Below, one piece after another: positions 53,837 to 62,733 of a DNA stretch of 64,000 nucleotides. Source of the DNA: Bin87 sp965219925 (GTDB lineage Bacteria; Chloroflexota; Dehalococcoidia; Lucifugimonadales; UBA3495); the NCBI GenBank assembly GCA_965219925.1, contig OZ244795.1, forward strand, positions 3,596,001-3,660,000, given 5' to 3'. The notes beneath the pieces are model-generated. The model was not told the DNA's origin and made no database searches. It worked only from the letters and a program-made list of their open reading frames with translations. Made by a program: the position numbers and the translations under genes. Numbering within the stretch: the stretch's first letter is position 1; each line of letters starts with the position of its first letter.

Positions 53837-55967
53837 CCGGCAGCGCTGGACTTCCTCGGTTGGGCGAGCGTCGGTGCTCGAGGAGACTTTCTCAACCGTA
53901 AGCGCGAGCAGACCCCTCTCTCTGGAGGATTTCGCCGAGAAGGTGGGCGTGACCGACAACACCGTCGATGGTTGGATGTACCACGGCGCCCGGCCATCCA
54001 ATGACAACCTCGCGCGGATAGCCGAGGTACTGACTGACCATATTGAAGGTTCGAACGCAGCTGGCATCGCTCTTGAACTGCGGGCCCTCTATTGGGTCAG
54101 CGACGTCGCCGCCCTGTTAGCCGATCACATAGGCATCAAGGCCGTGGACGAAGCCGTCGGGCGATTGCGCCGGTACGCTGAGGCAACCTATCGCATAATT
54201 GACGACCAGTTCCCTGCCGAAGACCGTCAGGAAGTTCTCACCGTGCTGGCGGACCTGGGCGTCAATACCCGTTTCTCGGAAAGCCTGCTTTCAGCCCTGG
54301 TTGAACAGGAACCGGATGACGAATGGCGTGAGGACCTGCGGTCCACCGGGATGGACTGGGTCCGCCGCGTCCTCTCGGTCAATCTGAGCGTTCACCTGGA
54401 TGAGGTGGACGATCTCATCCAGGAGACGGAAGGGCGCCTGCTCGAGGACTGGGACGTCAGCAACCCCGAGGCCTATGCCCATTACCGGCGTTCGCTGGAA
54501 CTTCGGATGCAGGGAAAACTCCACGAAGCCCTGGCAGAGGTGGAGACCGCCGCCCGGCTCGACCCATTGGATCCGGCTTACCCCTGTACGCTGGGATCGG
54601 TGAAAACCGGCATCGGTGTCGGGCGCGGAGATATAGCCCTCGTCAACGAGGGGATGGATGCGTTATGGCTGGCGGTGGCGCTGAACCCCAAATGGATACT
54701 CCCTTGGACCGAAATCGGGTTGACTCTGCACTATACCGGTAGATCGGCAGAGGCGGTCGCACATTTGCGAAACGTGAAACCGGAATGCGGCCCACTGGAT
54801 TCCCATTACCACAGCACGTTGGGGACTGCGTACTGGAAGCTGGGCCAGCTATTCGAGGCTCTGGCAGCGTTCGAGGCGGCCATAGAACTGGATCCCGAGA
54901 AGACGTCCACTCTGCTGGCGGCCTCGGAGATCGCGCTGTTGATCGGCGATGGCAAAAAGCACCGGCGGTATTCCAGGCTGGCTCAACATTTCGGAGCAGA
55001 CGAGGGCACGTTCCAAATCTGGGGAATGCTCAGGGAATTCGGTCAAAAAGACCAGGACAATGCTGGCACTGCCAAGCACGACCGGAAGATAGCCGTTATG
55101 GACGCAGTTATCAGGCTCAGCCCCGATGACGACTATGCCCACGTCACCAGGGGTCTGGCCCATTTCGCCAAGGGTGACGACGACCTGGCAATCGCGGACC
55201 TAGACGCCGTTCTACGGTTGGACCCGGATCACTCGGCTGCGTACATGCTGCGGGACATCCTATTCGGAAACCGAAAGCAGTGGGACCGGCTGGTCGCCGA
55301 CATGAGCGAGCTTATCCGGCTCCGGCCTGACGATGCTCTGGCCTATTACCGCCGTGGACAGGCCTACGGTGAACAGGACGCGTTAGACCAGGCGCTCATC
55401 GACTTGTGCGAAGCCATCCGCCTCGACCCCGACCATGCCGATGCCTACCGCGCCCGAGGCGATTGCCTCCGGTACGAAGGAGAATACGACAAGGCGATCG
55501 CGGATTTCGACACCGCGCTGCGGCTTGACCCCGAGAATGCCGCGGCCCACCTGGGCCGGGGAGCAGCCTATCGAATGAAGGGCGATCCTGACCGGGCCAT
55601 CGCCGATTTCGACGACGCGCTCCACCTCAAGCCCAACGAACCGCTTGCCTATCGGTTCCGCGGGGACGCCTATCTAGCCAAAGAGGAATATGACCGGACG
55701 ATTGCTGACTGCAACAGTGCCCTGAAACTCAACCCGGGCGACGCAATGGCTTATTTCATCCGGGGCAACGGCCACCTATTCAGTGGGGAACTGGAACTGG
55801 CGCTGGCAGACTTCAACACAGCGGTTGAATTCGATCCCACCAGTGGCCGTTCCACATATGGCCGCGGCTTGGTCCGCCAGTTACTGGGAGACGACGATGG
55901 TGCAGAGAAGGATTTCCAGCGCGCCCGCGAACTGGGCTACGACGACCGGGACCCAGAATGCTGCTGA
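53823..55967 (+). CDS. XRE-type HTH plus tetratricopeptide-repeat protein
   Basis: From about 53929 the frame has an HTH (SLEDFAEKVGVTDNTVDGWMYHGARPSNDNLARIAEVLTDH) followed by a helical linker and at least nine TPR units in the C-terminal half (for example YAHYRRSLELRMQGKLHEALAEVETAARLDP, DAYRARGDCLRYEGEYDKAIADFDTALRLDP, AAHLGRGAAYRMKGDPDRAIADFDDALHLKP). TPRs bind proteins; the HTH suggests DNA sensing or control. The 5' end (MPDRSRQRWTSSVGRAS) is in the wrong frame for the natural N-terminus given above. It overlaps the preceding frame and follows viperin, so it may be a regulator or sensor partner; that pairing is inference. Confidence 0.7.
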   Translation: MPDRSRQRWTSSVGRASVLEETFSTVSASRPLSLEDFAEKVGVTDNTVDGWMYHGARPSNDNLARIAEVLTDHIEGSNAAGIALELRALYWVSDVAALLADHIGIKAVDEAVGRLRRYAEATYRIIDDQFPAEDRQEVLTVLADLGVNTRFSESLLSALVEQEPDDEWREDLRSTGMDWVRRVLSVNLSVHLDEVDDLIQETEGRLLEDWDVSNPEAYAHYRRSLELRMQGKLHEALAEVETAARLDPLDPAYPCTLGSVKTGIGVGRGDIALVNEGMDALWLAVALNPKWILPWTEIGLTLHYTGRSAEAVAHLRNVKPECGPLDSHYHSTLGTAYWKLGQLFEALAAFEAAIELDPEKTSTLLAASEIALLIGDGKKHRRYSRLAQHFGADEGTFQIWGMLREFGQKDQDNAGTAKHDRKIAVMDAVIRLSPDDDYAHVTRGLAHFAKGDDDLAIADLDAVLRLDPDHSAAYMLRDILFGNRKQWDRLVADMSELIRLRPDDALAYYRRGQAYGEQDALDQALIDLCEAIRLDPDHADAYRARGDCLRYEGEYDKAIADFDTALRLDPENAAAHLGRGAAYRMKGDPDRAIADFDDALHLKPNEPLAYRFRGDAYLAKEEYDRTIADCNSALKLNPGDAMAYFIRGNGHLFSGELELALADFNTAVEFDPTSGRSTYGRGLVRQLLGDDDGAEKDFQRARELGYDDRDPECC

Positions 55968-56200
55968 TTCACATCCACGTCTCCTGCTTGGAAGCCACCG
56001 GTGGCTGATCGGCTCTCAGGGGAGCGGTCACGCACGTTGATCGTTCCAAAGCCAGAAGGATTGATGGCCGACAGCTGGCACTGGCTCGGGCAACGGCTTC
56101 ACCTCGGAGAGGAGCCACAGCCAGCGGCCGGGACTGAAGTCGCCCCAGGGGTCGCTTCGCGTCCGTCCCAGGCCCACGGCGCATCCGGTTTCGGTACTAA

Positions 56201-57061
56201 GAACCTGTCTATGATCTCTGAGATAGGTTAAGTTGAGACTATCATCAAGGGAGGGGTAATCATGTCTCATTCCTATCCCAGCGACATCAGCCGGGAGCAA
56301 TTCGCCCGGATTCTGCCGACGTTGGCGTCGGCCCGCCGCCGGACCAAGCCCCGCACCGTGGACTTGTACGACGTTTTCTGCGGCGTGCTGTACCTCCTGA
56401 AAAGCGGCTGCCAGTGGCGAATGCTGCCCGCGGACTTCCCCGATTGGCGCACCTGCTACCAGTATTTCCGGCAATGGAGCGAGCGGCCTGGCCCAGGTCA
56501 GGATTCCATTCTGGAGCAAGTCCTAAAAAAATCGGTTGGCGCGGCCCGACGAAGCAATGGTCGGAAAGAGCAGACCAGCTTCTGTATCGTGGACTCCCAG
56601 AGCGTGAAGAACACGGACACCGCCGGGCACAAGGGCTATGACGCAGGCAAGAAGGGGTCGGGAATCAAGCGTCATATCGCGGTGGACACGCAAGGATTGC
56701 CCCATGGGATACACGCGACTACCGCCAACGTTACCGACCGGGCCGGGGCTTTGGCGATGTTTGACCGGCGCCGAGACGGCCTCAGTCAAGTGCAGAACGT
56801 GCTGGTAGACGGGGGTTACACCGGGAAGCCCTTTGCCACTGCGGTGCAAGGCCTGTTGGGAGCCTCGGTGGAAGTGGTGAAACGCAGCGAACTGCACACC
56901 TTCGTGGTACTGCCGAAGCGATGGGTGGTGGAGCGGTCTTTCGCCTGGCTGGAAAAGTGCCGCCGACTCTGGAAGAACTGCGAAAGGAAGCTCAATACCA
57001 GCCTGCAAATGGTGGTGCTTGCCTTCATGGTGCTAATCCTAAAAAGATTGTAAACAGGCTC
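56201..57061 (+). mobile_element. IS5-family element (IS1031/ISL2-like), intact
   Basis: An 861-bp element with inverted repeats GAACCTGTCTATGATC (left) and the complement of GAGCCTGTTTACAATC (right), flanked by TAA on both sides (56198-56200 and 57062-57064), fitting a TNA target. Confidence 0.85.
56262..57053 (+). CDS. IS5-family transposase (intact)
   Basis: A 263-residue DDE transposase: SYPSDISREQFARILPTL, then VDLYDVFCGVLYLLKSGCQWRMLPADFPDWRTCYQYFRQW, CIVDSQSVKNTDTAG (first Asp), VLVDGGYTGKPFA (second Asp) and WVVERSFAWLEKCRRLWKNCE (Glu). No frameshift or stop. The gene lies just inside both inverted repeats. This copy could be active. Confidence 0.9.
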   Translation: MSHSYPSDISREQFARILPTLASARRRTKPRTVDLYDVFCGVLYLLKSGCQWRMLPADFPDWRTCYQYFRQWSERPGPGQDSILEQVLKKSVGAARRSNGRKEQTSFCIVDSQSVKNTDTAGHKGYDAGKKGSGIKRHIAVDTQGLPHGIHATTANVTDRAGALAMFDRRRDGLSQVQNVLVDGGYTGKPFATAVQGLLGASVEVVKRSELHTFVVLPKRWVVERSFAWLEKCRRLWKNCERKLNTSLQMVVLAFMVLILKRL

Positions 57062-57259
57062 TAAGAACCGGCTCAACCACTCCCGGCGGGCATTACCGAA
57101 CTCCGCGATCTCCACCCAGTTGTCGGCGCCGCAGATCACTCCGCGGATGGTGATGACGACCAGGTCCAGCAACTCGTGGCGCTTGGCCCGCTCCACCCGT
57201 GGATCCACCAGTCCGGCAAAGTGTTCCACCACCCGGCCCCTTGCCTGCCCAACTGCCAT
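57062..57259 (-). pseudogene. ISAs1-family transposase, N-terminal fragment cut by IS5
   Basis: From ATG 57259: MAVGQARGRVVEHFAGLVDPRVERAKRHELLDLVVITIRGVICGADNWVEIAEFGNARREWLSRFL. This is the start of an ISAs1 transposase; it is cut at the right end of the IS5 element. The remainder is not found on the other side. Confidence 0.8.
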
Positions 57260-57461
57260 TTGCCACCCCTCCCCGCATCCGAATGGCCCTCACTTTTAGC
57301 CTATTTCTTATATTTTGCCCAATAAGCGATTGCCCTGCATTGCTCGCCCCTTTTGTTGACGAAGCTATCCCGCTCTCTTAAACTCTGACCCGTTGGACAA
57401 CAGTCTCCAGTGCCCATCAGGTGGAGTCATTAAATAGGCCGAAAGTTGAAGGGAGGATGAT

Positions 57462-58421
57462 ATGGGCCAGCAGAAGATTGGCGTAGTCGTGACGGCTGCC
57501 GACAGCAACGCCGCCCTGGCTACCGTGGAAGACCTGGAGAGGAGGGGCATTTCCGCCGCTTGGATGACCAGCGGCAGTGCCGGTGGTGGGGATGCCCTCA
57601 GTGTTTTCGCCGCGGCCGGGACTCGCACCCGGGCCATTATGATGGGAACGGCCATCACCCAGACTTTTCCCCGCCATCCCATCGCCGTGGCTCAGCAGGT
57701 GTTGACCCTGGCCCAGTTTGCCCCCGGACGGTCCCGGCTGGGGCTGGGCACCAGCGGGCAGGGAGGGATGGAGCAAACCATCGGGGCCAACTTCCGCGCT
57801 CCCCTGGCCCACCTGCGCGAGTATATACGCATCCTCAAGGCACTGCTCCAGGAGGGTTCGGTGGACCACTCCGGTCGCTACTACCAGGCCCACAGCAACA
57901 TCCCGGGCCCGGTGGACGTGCCGGTGATGGCCGCCGCCTTGGGGGTCAGGGCCTACGAGATCTGTGGTGCCGAGGCCGACGGCGCCATCAGTTGGGTCTG
58001 CCCCCGTTCCTACCTGCAAGACGTTGCCCTGCCCGCCATGCAGCGGGGAGCGGAGCGGGCGGGCCGGGAGGCCCCGCCCCTGGTGGCCCACGTTCCGGTA
58101 TGCGTCCACGACGACCCGGAGGAGGCGCGACAGGCCGTGGCCCAACAGTTCCGGGGATTCGCCCGGGCGCCCTTCTACGTCAACATGTTCACCGCCGCCG
58201 GGTTCCCGGAAGTGTCTGAGGGTTCCTGGAGTGAAGGAATGGTGGACGCCGCGGCGGTGTGGGGCAATGAGTCCCAGGTTACCGAGGGACTGCTAGGGAT
58301 GCTGGCGATGGGGGCCACGGAGCTTATGGCTTCTCCGGTGGCCGCCGGCGCCGATAGGGAAGCGTCGCTGGAGCGCACCCTGGAGGTGCTGGCGCGGGTC
58401 TCCCGGTCGTTAGCGGGGTAG
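57462..58421 (+). CDS. LLM-class F420-dependent oxidoreductase
   Basis: A 319-residue luciferase-like TIM barrel: KIGVVVTAADSNAALATVEDLERRGISAAWMT, GTAITQTFPRHPIAVAQQVLTLAQFAPGRSRLGLGTSGQGGMEQTIGANF and PVDVPVMAAALGVRAYEICGAEADGAISWVCP. These match F420-dependent LLM enzymes. GGGAGGATGAT precedes ATG 57462. It is not closely similar to the LLM gene at 19.2 kb. The SnoaL remnant and the SDR follow on the same strand, forming a small oxidoreductase cluster. Substrate unknown. Confidence 0.87.
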   Translation: MGQQKIGVVVTAADSNAALATVEDLERRGISAAWMTSGSAGGGDALSVFAAAGTRTRAIMMGTAITQTFPRHPIAVAQQVLTLAQFAPGRSRLGLGTSGQGGMEQTIGANFRAPLAHLREYIRILKALLQEGSVDHSGRYYQAHSNIPGPVDVPVMAAALGVRAYEICGAEADGAISWVCPRSYLQDVALPAMQRGAERAGREAPPLVAHVPVCVHDDPEEARQAVAQQFRGFARAPFYVNMFTAAGFPEVSEGSWSEGMVDAAAVWGNESQVTEGLLGMLAMGATELMASPVAAGADREASLERTLEVLARVSRSLAG

Positions 58422-58435
58422 GGTGGTTAGAGAGA

Positions 58436-58681
58436 ATGACCAAAACCTCTAAATCTTTCGTGTCTATCGTTGACATTGGGCTTGGTTGCGCTATCACGTC
58501 CATCTGGTACCTGTTCCAGGCCTGCACCTGCGCAGACGGCGACCGAGCGGTATGGGGCTCGGCAAGGCACGATGAAGAGTACGTGAGGGTAAACGGCGTC
58601 TGGATGTTCAAACACCTGAAGCTGACGTCCCACTTCTGGACCCCCTTCGACGAAGGGTGGGTCAAGGCCCAATTCGTGTAG
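58436..58681 (+). pseudogene. SnoaL/NTF2-like protein, C-terminal remnant
   Basis: An 81-codon frame: SIWYLFQACTCADGDRAVWGSARHDEEYVRVNGVWMFKHLKLTSHFWTPFDEGW. The EEYVRVNGVWMFKHLKL pattern is the last two strands of a SnoaL-like cone-shaped fold, normally about 140 aa. The N-terminal half with the pocket residues is missing. The first 16 residues look unrelated. It lies between the LLM and SDR genes. Confidence 0.6.
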
Positions 58682-58692
58682 GCAGGCCGGCT

Positions 58693-59475
58693 ATGGGTCA
58701 GATGGACGGAATGGTCGCAATCGTCACCGGCGCCAGCCGGGGACTGGGGCGGGCCATCGCCAGGGAGTACGCCAGGGAAGGGGCAAGCGTGGTCATTTGC
58801 GCCCGCAGCCAGTCCCCGACCGGCTTGGCGGGGACCCTCGAAGAGACGGTCACAGACATCAGGAACGCCGGCGGAGACGTCTTTGCCATCGACTGCGACG
58901 TCACCGATGAGTCTGAAGTCAATGAAATGGTCCGTCAAGCGATGGAACGTTACGGCAGGATCGACGTGCTGTTCAACAACGCCGGGGCCATGGTGCTGGG
59001 GGAGTCGATCCTGGAAATTGACCCGGCCCGTTGGGACCAACTCATGCGGGTCAACGTCAGCGGCCCCTATCTTTGCAGCCGGGCCGTGCTGCCGGTAATG
59101 ATGGAGCGGCAACGGGGCAGCATCATCAACATCGGTTCCAGGATGGCCACCGACCCCAACCAGGGTGGCGGCGTTCTCTACAGCGCCAGCAAAGCGGCGG
59201 TCCACATGTTCAGCCTCTGCCTGGCCGACGAAGTGCGAGACTACAACATCGCGGTCAACATCCTGAGCCCCGGCGCGCTGCGCAGTGAGGGCTCGGCGGC
59301 AATCCCATGGACGCAACGCGATTGGCATGCAAGGGTAGACCCCAGCGCCGTTGGCCCCTGCGCCGTGTACCTGGCCCTGCAGGACGCCAGCACCTTTACC
59401 GGGCAACTGGCGGCACGCGCCGACTTCGGCACAACCTGGGGGCCGAGTTTCGAGGAGCGCTCTCACTCATCATAA
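58693..59475 (+). CDS. SDR-family NAD(P)-dependent oxidoreductase
   Basis: A 260-residue short-chain dehydrogenase. The cofactor motif TGASRGLG is at residues 12-19, VLFNNAGAMV near 90, the catalytic Ser lies in INIGSRMA and the YxxxK in YSASKAA near 158-162. The C-terminal region (SPGALRSEG, DASTFTGQLAARADFGTTWG) is complete. ATG 58693 is chosen because upstream codons of the open frame overlap the SnoaL remnant. Likely co-transcribed with the LLM gene. Substrate unknown. Confidence 0.9.
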   Translation: MGQMDGMVAIVTGASRGLGRAIAREYAREGASVVICARSQSPTGLAGTLEETVTDIRNAGGDVFAIDCDVTDESEVNEMVRQAMERYGRIDVLFNNAGAMVLGESILEIDPARWDQLMRVNVSGPYLCSRAVLPVMMERQRGSIINIGSRMATDPNQGGGVLYSASKAAVHMFSLCLADEVRDYNIAVNILSPGALRSEGSAAIPWTQRDWHARVDPSAVGPCAVYLALQDASTFTGQLAARADFGTTWGPSFEERSHSS

Positions 59476-59938
59476 ACCGAAGCCAAGGTGGGGCCTACTT
59501 TGGCGTGGGAATGAGAACTGGCTTGCGTATTCCCGATTGGTTCTTCACCCCAAGCATGGACTCCCTCGGCTTGGGAGTTGAGACTGCCGGTCAGTCCCAG
59601 AACATACCGTCGTTTCGGGGCGACCACCGATGCGTATTCGCCCCTACGTTCGTCCTGGGCTCCGGGTGCCGATCTGCGTTCTCGATGTGGGCGGTCTCGT
59701 CTCTGGGTAACAGTTCAGAGTAGAGGGGAAACGAGCAGCTGACGGCAGGCGGCGAGAGGATTTAGACCTTGGGCGCGCCGGGTGCTGAATAGTGAGGCCA
59801 GCGTCATCTTGCGCTCGGTGCCCTGCTCCGAGCGGGTGCCGCCGCTGACCTTGCGGCTGATGACCAGATGGCGCAGGCTGCGCTCGGCCGGGTTGTTGTC
59901 CGCTGGCGCGTCCGGTTCGGCCACGAAGACGAAGAGTT

Positions 59939-59965
59939 CCCCGTATCCAGTACGGGGCAGGCTCT
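59939..59965 (-). repeat. AGAGCCTG palindromic mini-element, copy D
   Basis: Complement orientation: AGAGCCTG, CCCCGTA, loop CTGGA, TACGGGG. It lies in frame in IS66 copy 2, encoding part of SLPRTGYGE. Confidence 0.85.
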
Positions 59966-60200
59966 TGATGTGGCGCTCGATGCGTCGGCACAGCTTGGCC
60001 TGGGTTGCCGACGGGTCAGACAGGAAAGGGCGGCAGAGAGCCAGCAGTTGTCGTTCCAGGGCCAGTTGGGCAACACGTCGTCGTGGTTTGTGATGGTTGA
60101 AGGCTTTGGCTGCGACATAGAGCTGGTGGACTGCGCGGCCCATCGGGCCGGTGCGGCGTCTTTGGGGTAGCGGGTTCGCTGGTCGTGGATGTCCCGCAGC

Positions 60201-60227
60201 AGAGCCTGCCCCTGGCTTGAACAGGGG
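60201..60227 (+). repeat. AGAGCCTG palindromic mini-element, copy E
   Basis: Identical to copy B (26245-26271): AGAGCCTG, CCCCTG, loop GCTTGAA, CAGGGG, at the same site of the other IS66 copy, so it was inserted before the two copies separated. Confidence 0.9.
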
Positions 60228-61171
60228 TGCGCCCAGCACCTCTGCTTGGGGCCATCATAATGGTGGTAGGCAACATGGTGGTAGGCAGCGTAGAAATCGC
60301 TGACCAATACTCCGGAGAAAGAATCGGGAGAAAGAATCGCTCAGCGCCTGGTCCACGACTGTTTTGCCCCGACCCCGCCGCAGGAAGTAGCGTTCGGTGG
60401 GGGTGCTGAAAGTCCAGACGTAGCCGTTGGCCCCGCTCTGACGCCAGCCGGTTTCGTCGGCGTGGACCACCGGGCTGGCGCGGATGCAGTCCAGGATCGC
60501 GGCCACTGCCGGTTGGGCCCGCTGCGCCGTGCGATGGATGGCGCTCACGATGGCCCCCACGCCGAGGCGCAACTGATGCACGGTGTCCAGATACCACTGG
60601 ACGCTGCGGATGGGCAGCCGCCCCTCTTCCCGCAGCGTGGCGATGCGGCTGACCACGTTGACGCCCAGGCGCTGCTGGCCCAGGACCACGCCGTCCAGTT
60701 CCGCCGGAGGTGTGCAGCGCAGTCGGCACGCCGGTCAAGTCCGAGCAATGTAGACGTGCTCGGCGACCTGCACCGGAACCACCGGCAACTCGATGACTTC
60801 CAGAGTGCGCTGGATCCAGCCGCCGGACCAGTGGGCGCCGCAATCGGGACAGTTCTCCATCACGTGCTCCACCCGGTGGGTGGGTGTCAGGCGCGGGCGG
60901 GCGAAGCCGTGGCGTCGCTGCTTGCGGGGCTGCTGCTGCGCTGGGGGCTTCCGGCCCGGTTTCGCCTGGCCTTCCAGTTCGGCAATCCGCCGCTGCAACC
61001 GCTCAATCACCGCCTGTAACTCAGCGTTGATGGCAATCAGAACAGCGCGGTCGGCGGTGGTCAGGTCAACTTCAGTATCCATGCCCTGTATATGATATAA
61101 CCACCGCCGCCCGTGCCAGCGTTCGGCAACCCGCCTTCGGCCAATTCGCCTCACCAAGTCTGAACTGTTAC

Positions 61172-61494
61172 AAAACTTTCACCGTCTCCCGCCATCCAAT
61201 CCCACATGAGGTCGTTACGCCCGCTAATTGTCGTTAATCAAGGGCGCCGGACTATCTCCGGCGCCCTCGTCAATCGGCCTATTGGTACCCGTTTTGGTTC
61301 GCGTAATAGCCGTTACGTAATGCGGGCCAACTCGTCCGCATTGATCCTTCGCTTGGTATGGCAGAGTTCATTGGCAACTTTGCCATTCGCGGGGAGCCCC
61401 CCGACCGCTCAGTGCTAACGCGTGGGTCCGAACCTATCCAGGGTGCGAAAAACTGCAGTCTTGCATTACAGGCAATATTGACTCAATTGTATCC
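61172..61494. other. Intergenic region with a terminator-like hairpin
   Basis: At 61242-61266 GGGCGCCGGA, loop CTATC, TCCGGCGCCC forms a perfect 10-bp stem. No gene is recognised in the rest. Confidence 0.55.
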
Positions 61495-62676
61495 TTGCTC
61501 ATTCCCTTCGCAACGCTGTTCAGCAGCCCAACCTGGCGGAAAGCCCAGGTGCTGCTGATCGGCGCGATCCTGACCCCGGGCCAGCGCACCGTGGCGGCGG
61601 CACTGCGCGTCATGGGCCGCCGCGACCAGCGCGACTACGCCCGTTACCATGAGGTGCTCAATCGGGCGGTGTGGTCTTCCCGTGAGGCGGCCCGCGTCCT
61701 GCTGCTCCAGCACCTGGACTGCGGCGACGGCCCACTGGTCTTCGGCATTGACGAAACCCTGGAACGGCGTCGCGGCGCCAAGATCAAGGCGCGGGCCATC
61801 TATCGCGACCCGGTGCGTTCCAGTCGCCAGAAACTGGTCAAGGCCAGCGGCCTGCGGTGGATCTCCCTGATGTGGCTGGGCCACGTGCCCTGGGCCGGAC
61901 GCCATTGGGCCTTGCCGGTGCTCACCGTGCTGGCGCCATCGACACGGTACTACCAACAGCAGGGACGTCGGCACAAGAAGCTCACCGACTGGGCGCGACA
62001 GATGGTCATGCAGCTGCGCCGCTGGCTGCCGCAGCGCCCACTGGTGCTGGTGGGCGACAACAGCTACGCCGTGCTGGACCTGCTCCACTGCTGCCAATCC
62101 CTCCGTGAACCCGTTACCCTCATTGCCAGACTACGTCTGGACGCCGCCCTGTATGGCGCCGCGCCAGCCCGTCAGCCGGGTCAGAACGGCCGCCCGCCGC
62201 TGAAAGGCGCGCGGCGACCCTCGCTGAAAGTCCTCCTTGACCAGCCCCAGGTAATTTGGGCCAGTGTGGCCGTGGCCTGGTATGACGGCACCACCCGCAC
62301 GGTGGAACTCACGTCGCAAACGGCGGTCTGGTACCGCTCCGGCAAGCCCCCGGTCCTCATCCGCTGGGTGCTGATCCGAGATCCCCAGGGCTCCTTCGCC
62401 ACCCAGGCCTTGCTGTGCACCAACCCATCGGCGGACCCGACCCAGATCCTGGAATGGTTTGTCCTGCGCTGGCAACTGGAGGTCACCTTTCAGGAGGTGC
62501 GGACCCACCTGGGCGTGGAAACCCAACGCCAGTGGTCCGACCTGGCCATCGCCCGCACCACGCCCGTCCTGCTGGGGCTCTTCTCCTGGACCGCCCTGGC
62601 CGCTCACGGGTTGCAAAAACAGCACCCCATGACCCAGCGCCGAGCGGCCTGGTACCGTTCCCAGATAGATTTGTAA
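61495..62676 (+). CDS. IS701-like DDE transposase, C-terminally truncated
   Basis: A 393-residue open frame from TTG 61495. LIPFATLFSSPTWRKAQVLLIGAILTPGQRTVAAALRVMG is the family N-terminus, LVFGIDETLERRRGAKIKARAIYRDPVRSSRQ carries the first Asp, PLVLVGDNSYAVLDLL the second, and LEWFVLRWQLEVTFQEVRTHLGVETQRQW the catalytic Glu. The family normally continues for several dozen residues after AAWYRS; here it ends with QIDL exactly where the IS630-derived element begins (about 62675). Likely inactivated by that insertion. Confidence 0.8.
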   Translation: MLIPFATLFSSPTWRKAQVLLIGAILTPGQRTVAAALRVMGRRDQRDYARYHEVLNRAVWSSREAARVLLLQHLDCGDGPLVFGIDETLERRRGAKIKARAIYRDPVRSSRQKLVKASGLRWISLMWLGHVPWAGRHWALPVLTVLAPSTRYYQQQGRRHKKLTDWARQMVMQLRRWLPQRPLVLVGDNSYAVLDLLHCCQSLREPVTLIARLRLDAALYGAAPARQPGQNGRPPLKGARRPSLKVLLDQPQVIWASVAVAWYDGTTRTVELTSQTAVWYRSGKPPVLIRWVLIRDPQGSFATQALLCTNPSADPTQILEWFVLRWQLEVTFQEVRTHLGVETQRQWSDLAIARTTPVLLGLFSWTALAAHGLQKQHPMTQRRAAWYRSQIDL

Positions 62677-62733
62677 GAATATGAGAAGGCAGCCATACTT
62701 GGGTATGATCTTTCTGCGAGGAAGTGCCCAGCC

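Larger units (their letters stand above)
59715..61082 (-). pseudogene. IS66-family transposase, copy 2, several frameshifts
   Basis: Starts with MDTEVDLTTADRAVLIAINAEL at 61082 and runs to ARTCPA..., where the frame stops near 60735. It resumes as VLGQQRLGVNVVSRIATLREEGRLPIRSVQWYLDTVHQLR, then VVHADETGWRQSGANGYVWTF (first Asp), a decayed stretch around 60300 with a local duplication (GAAAGAATCGGGAGAAAGAA), and finally RQLLALCRPFLSDPSATQ, DAPADNNPAERSLRHLVISRK (catalytic Glu region) and RRAQGLNPLAACRQLL. The third catalytic motif survives here, unlike copy 1. Not functional as written. Confidence 0.8.
59707..61171 (-). mobile_element. IS66-family element, copy 2
   Basis: About 1.46 kb between GTAACAGTTCAGA (59707) and the complement of GTAACAGTTCAGACTTGG (ending 61171). 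It retains segments deleted in copy 1 and lacks the 26671 palindrome. Confidence 0.8.
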
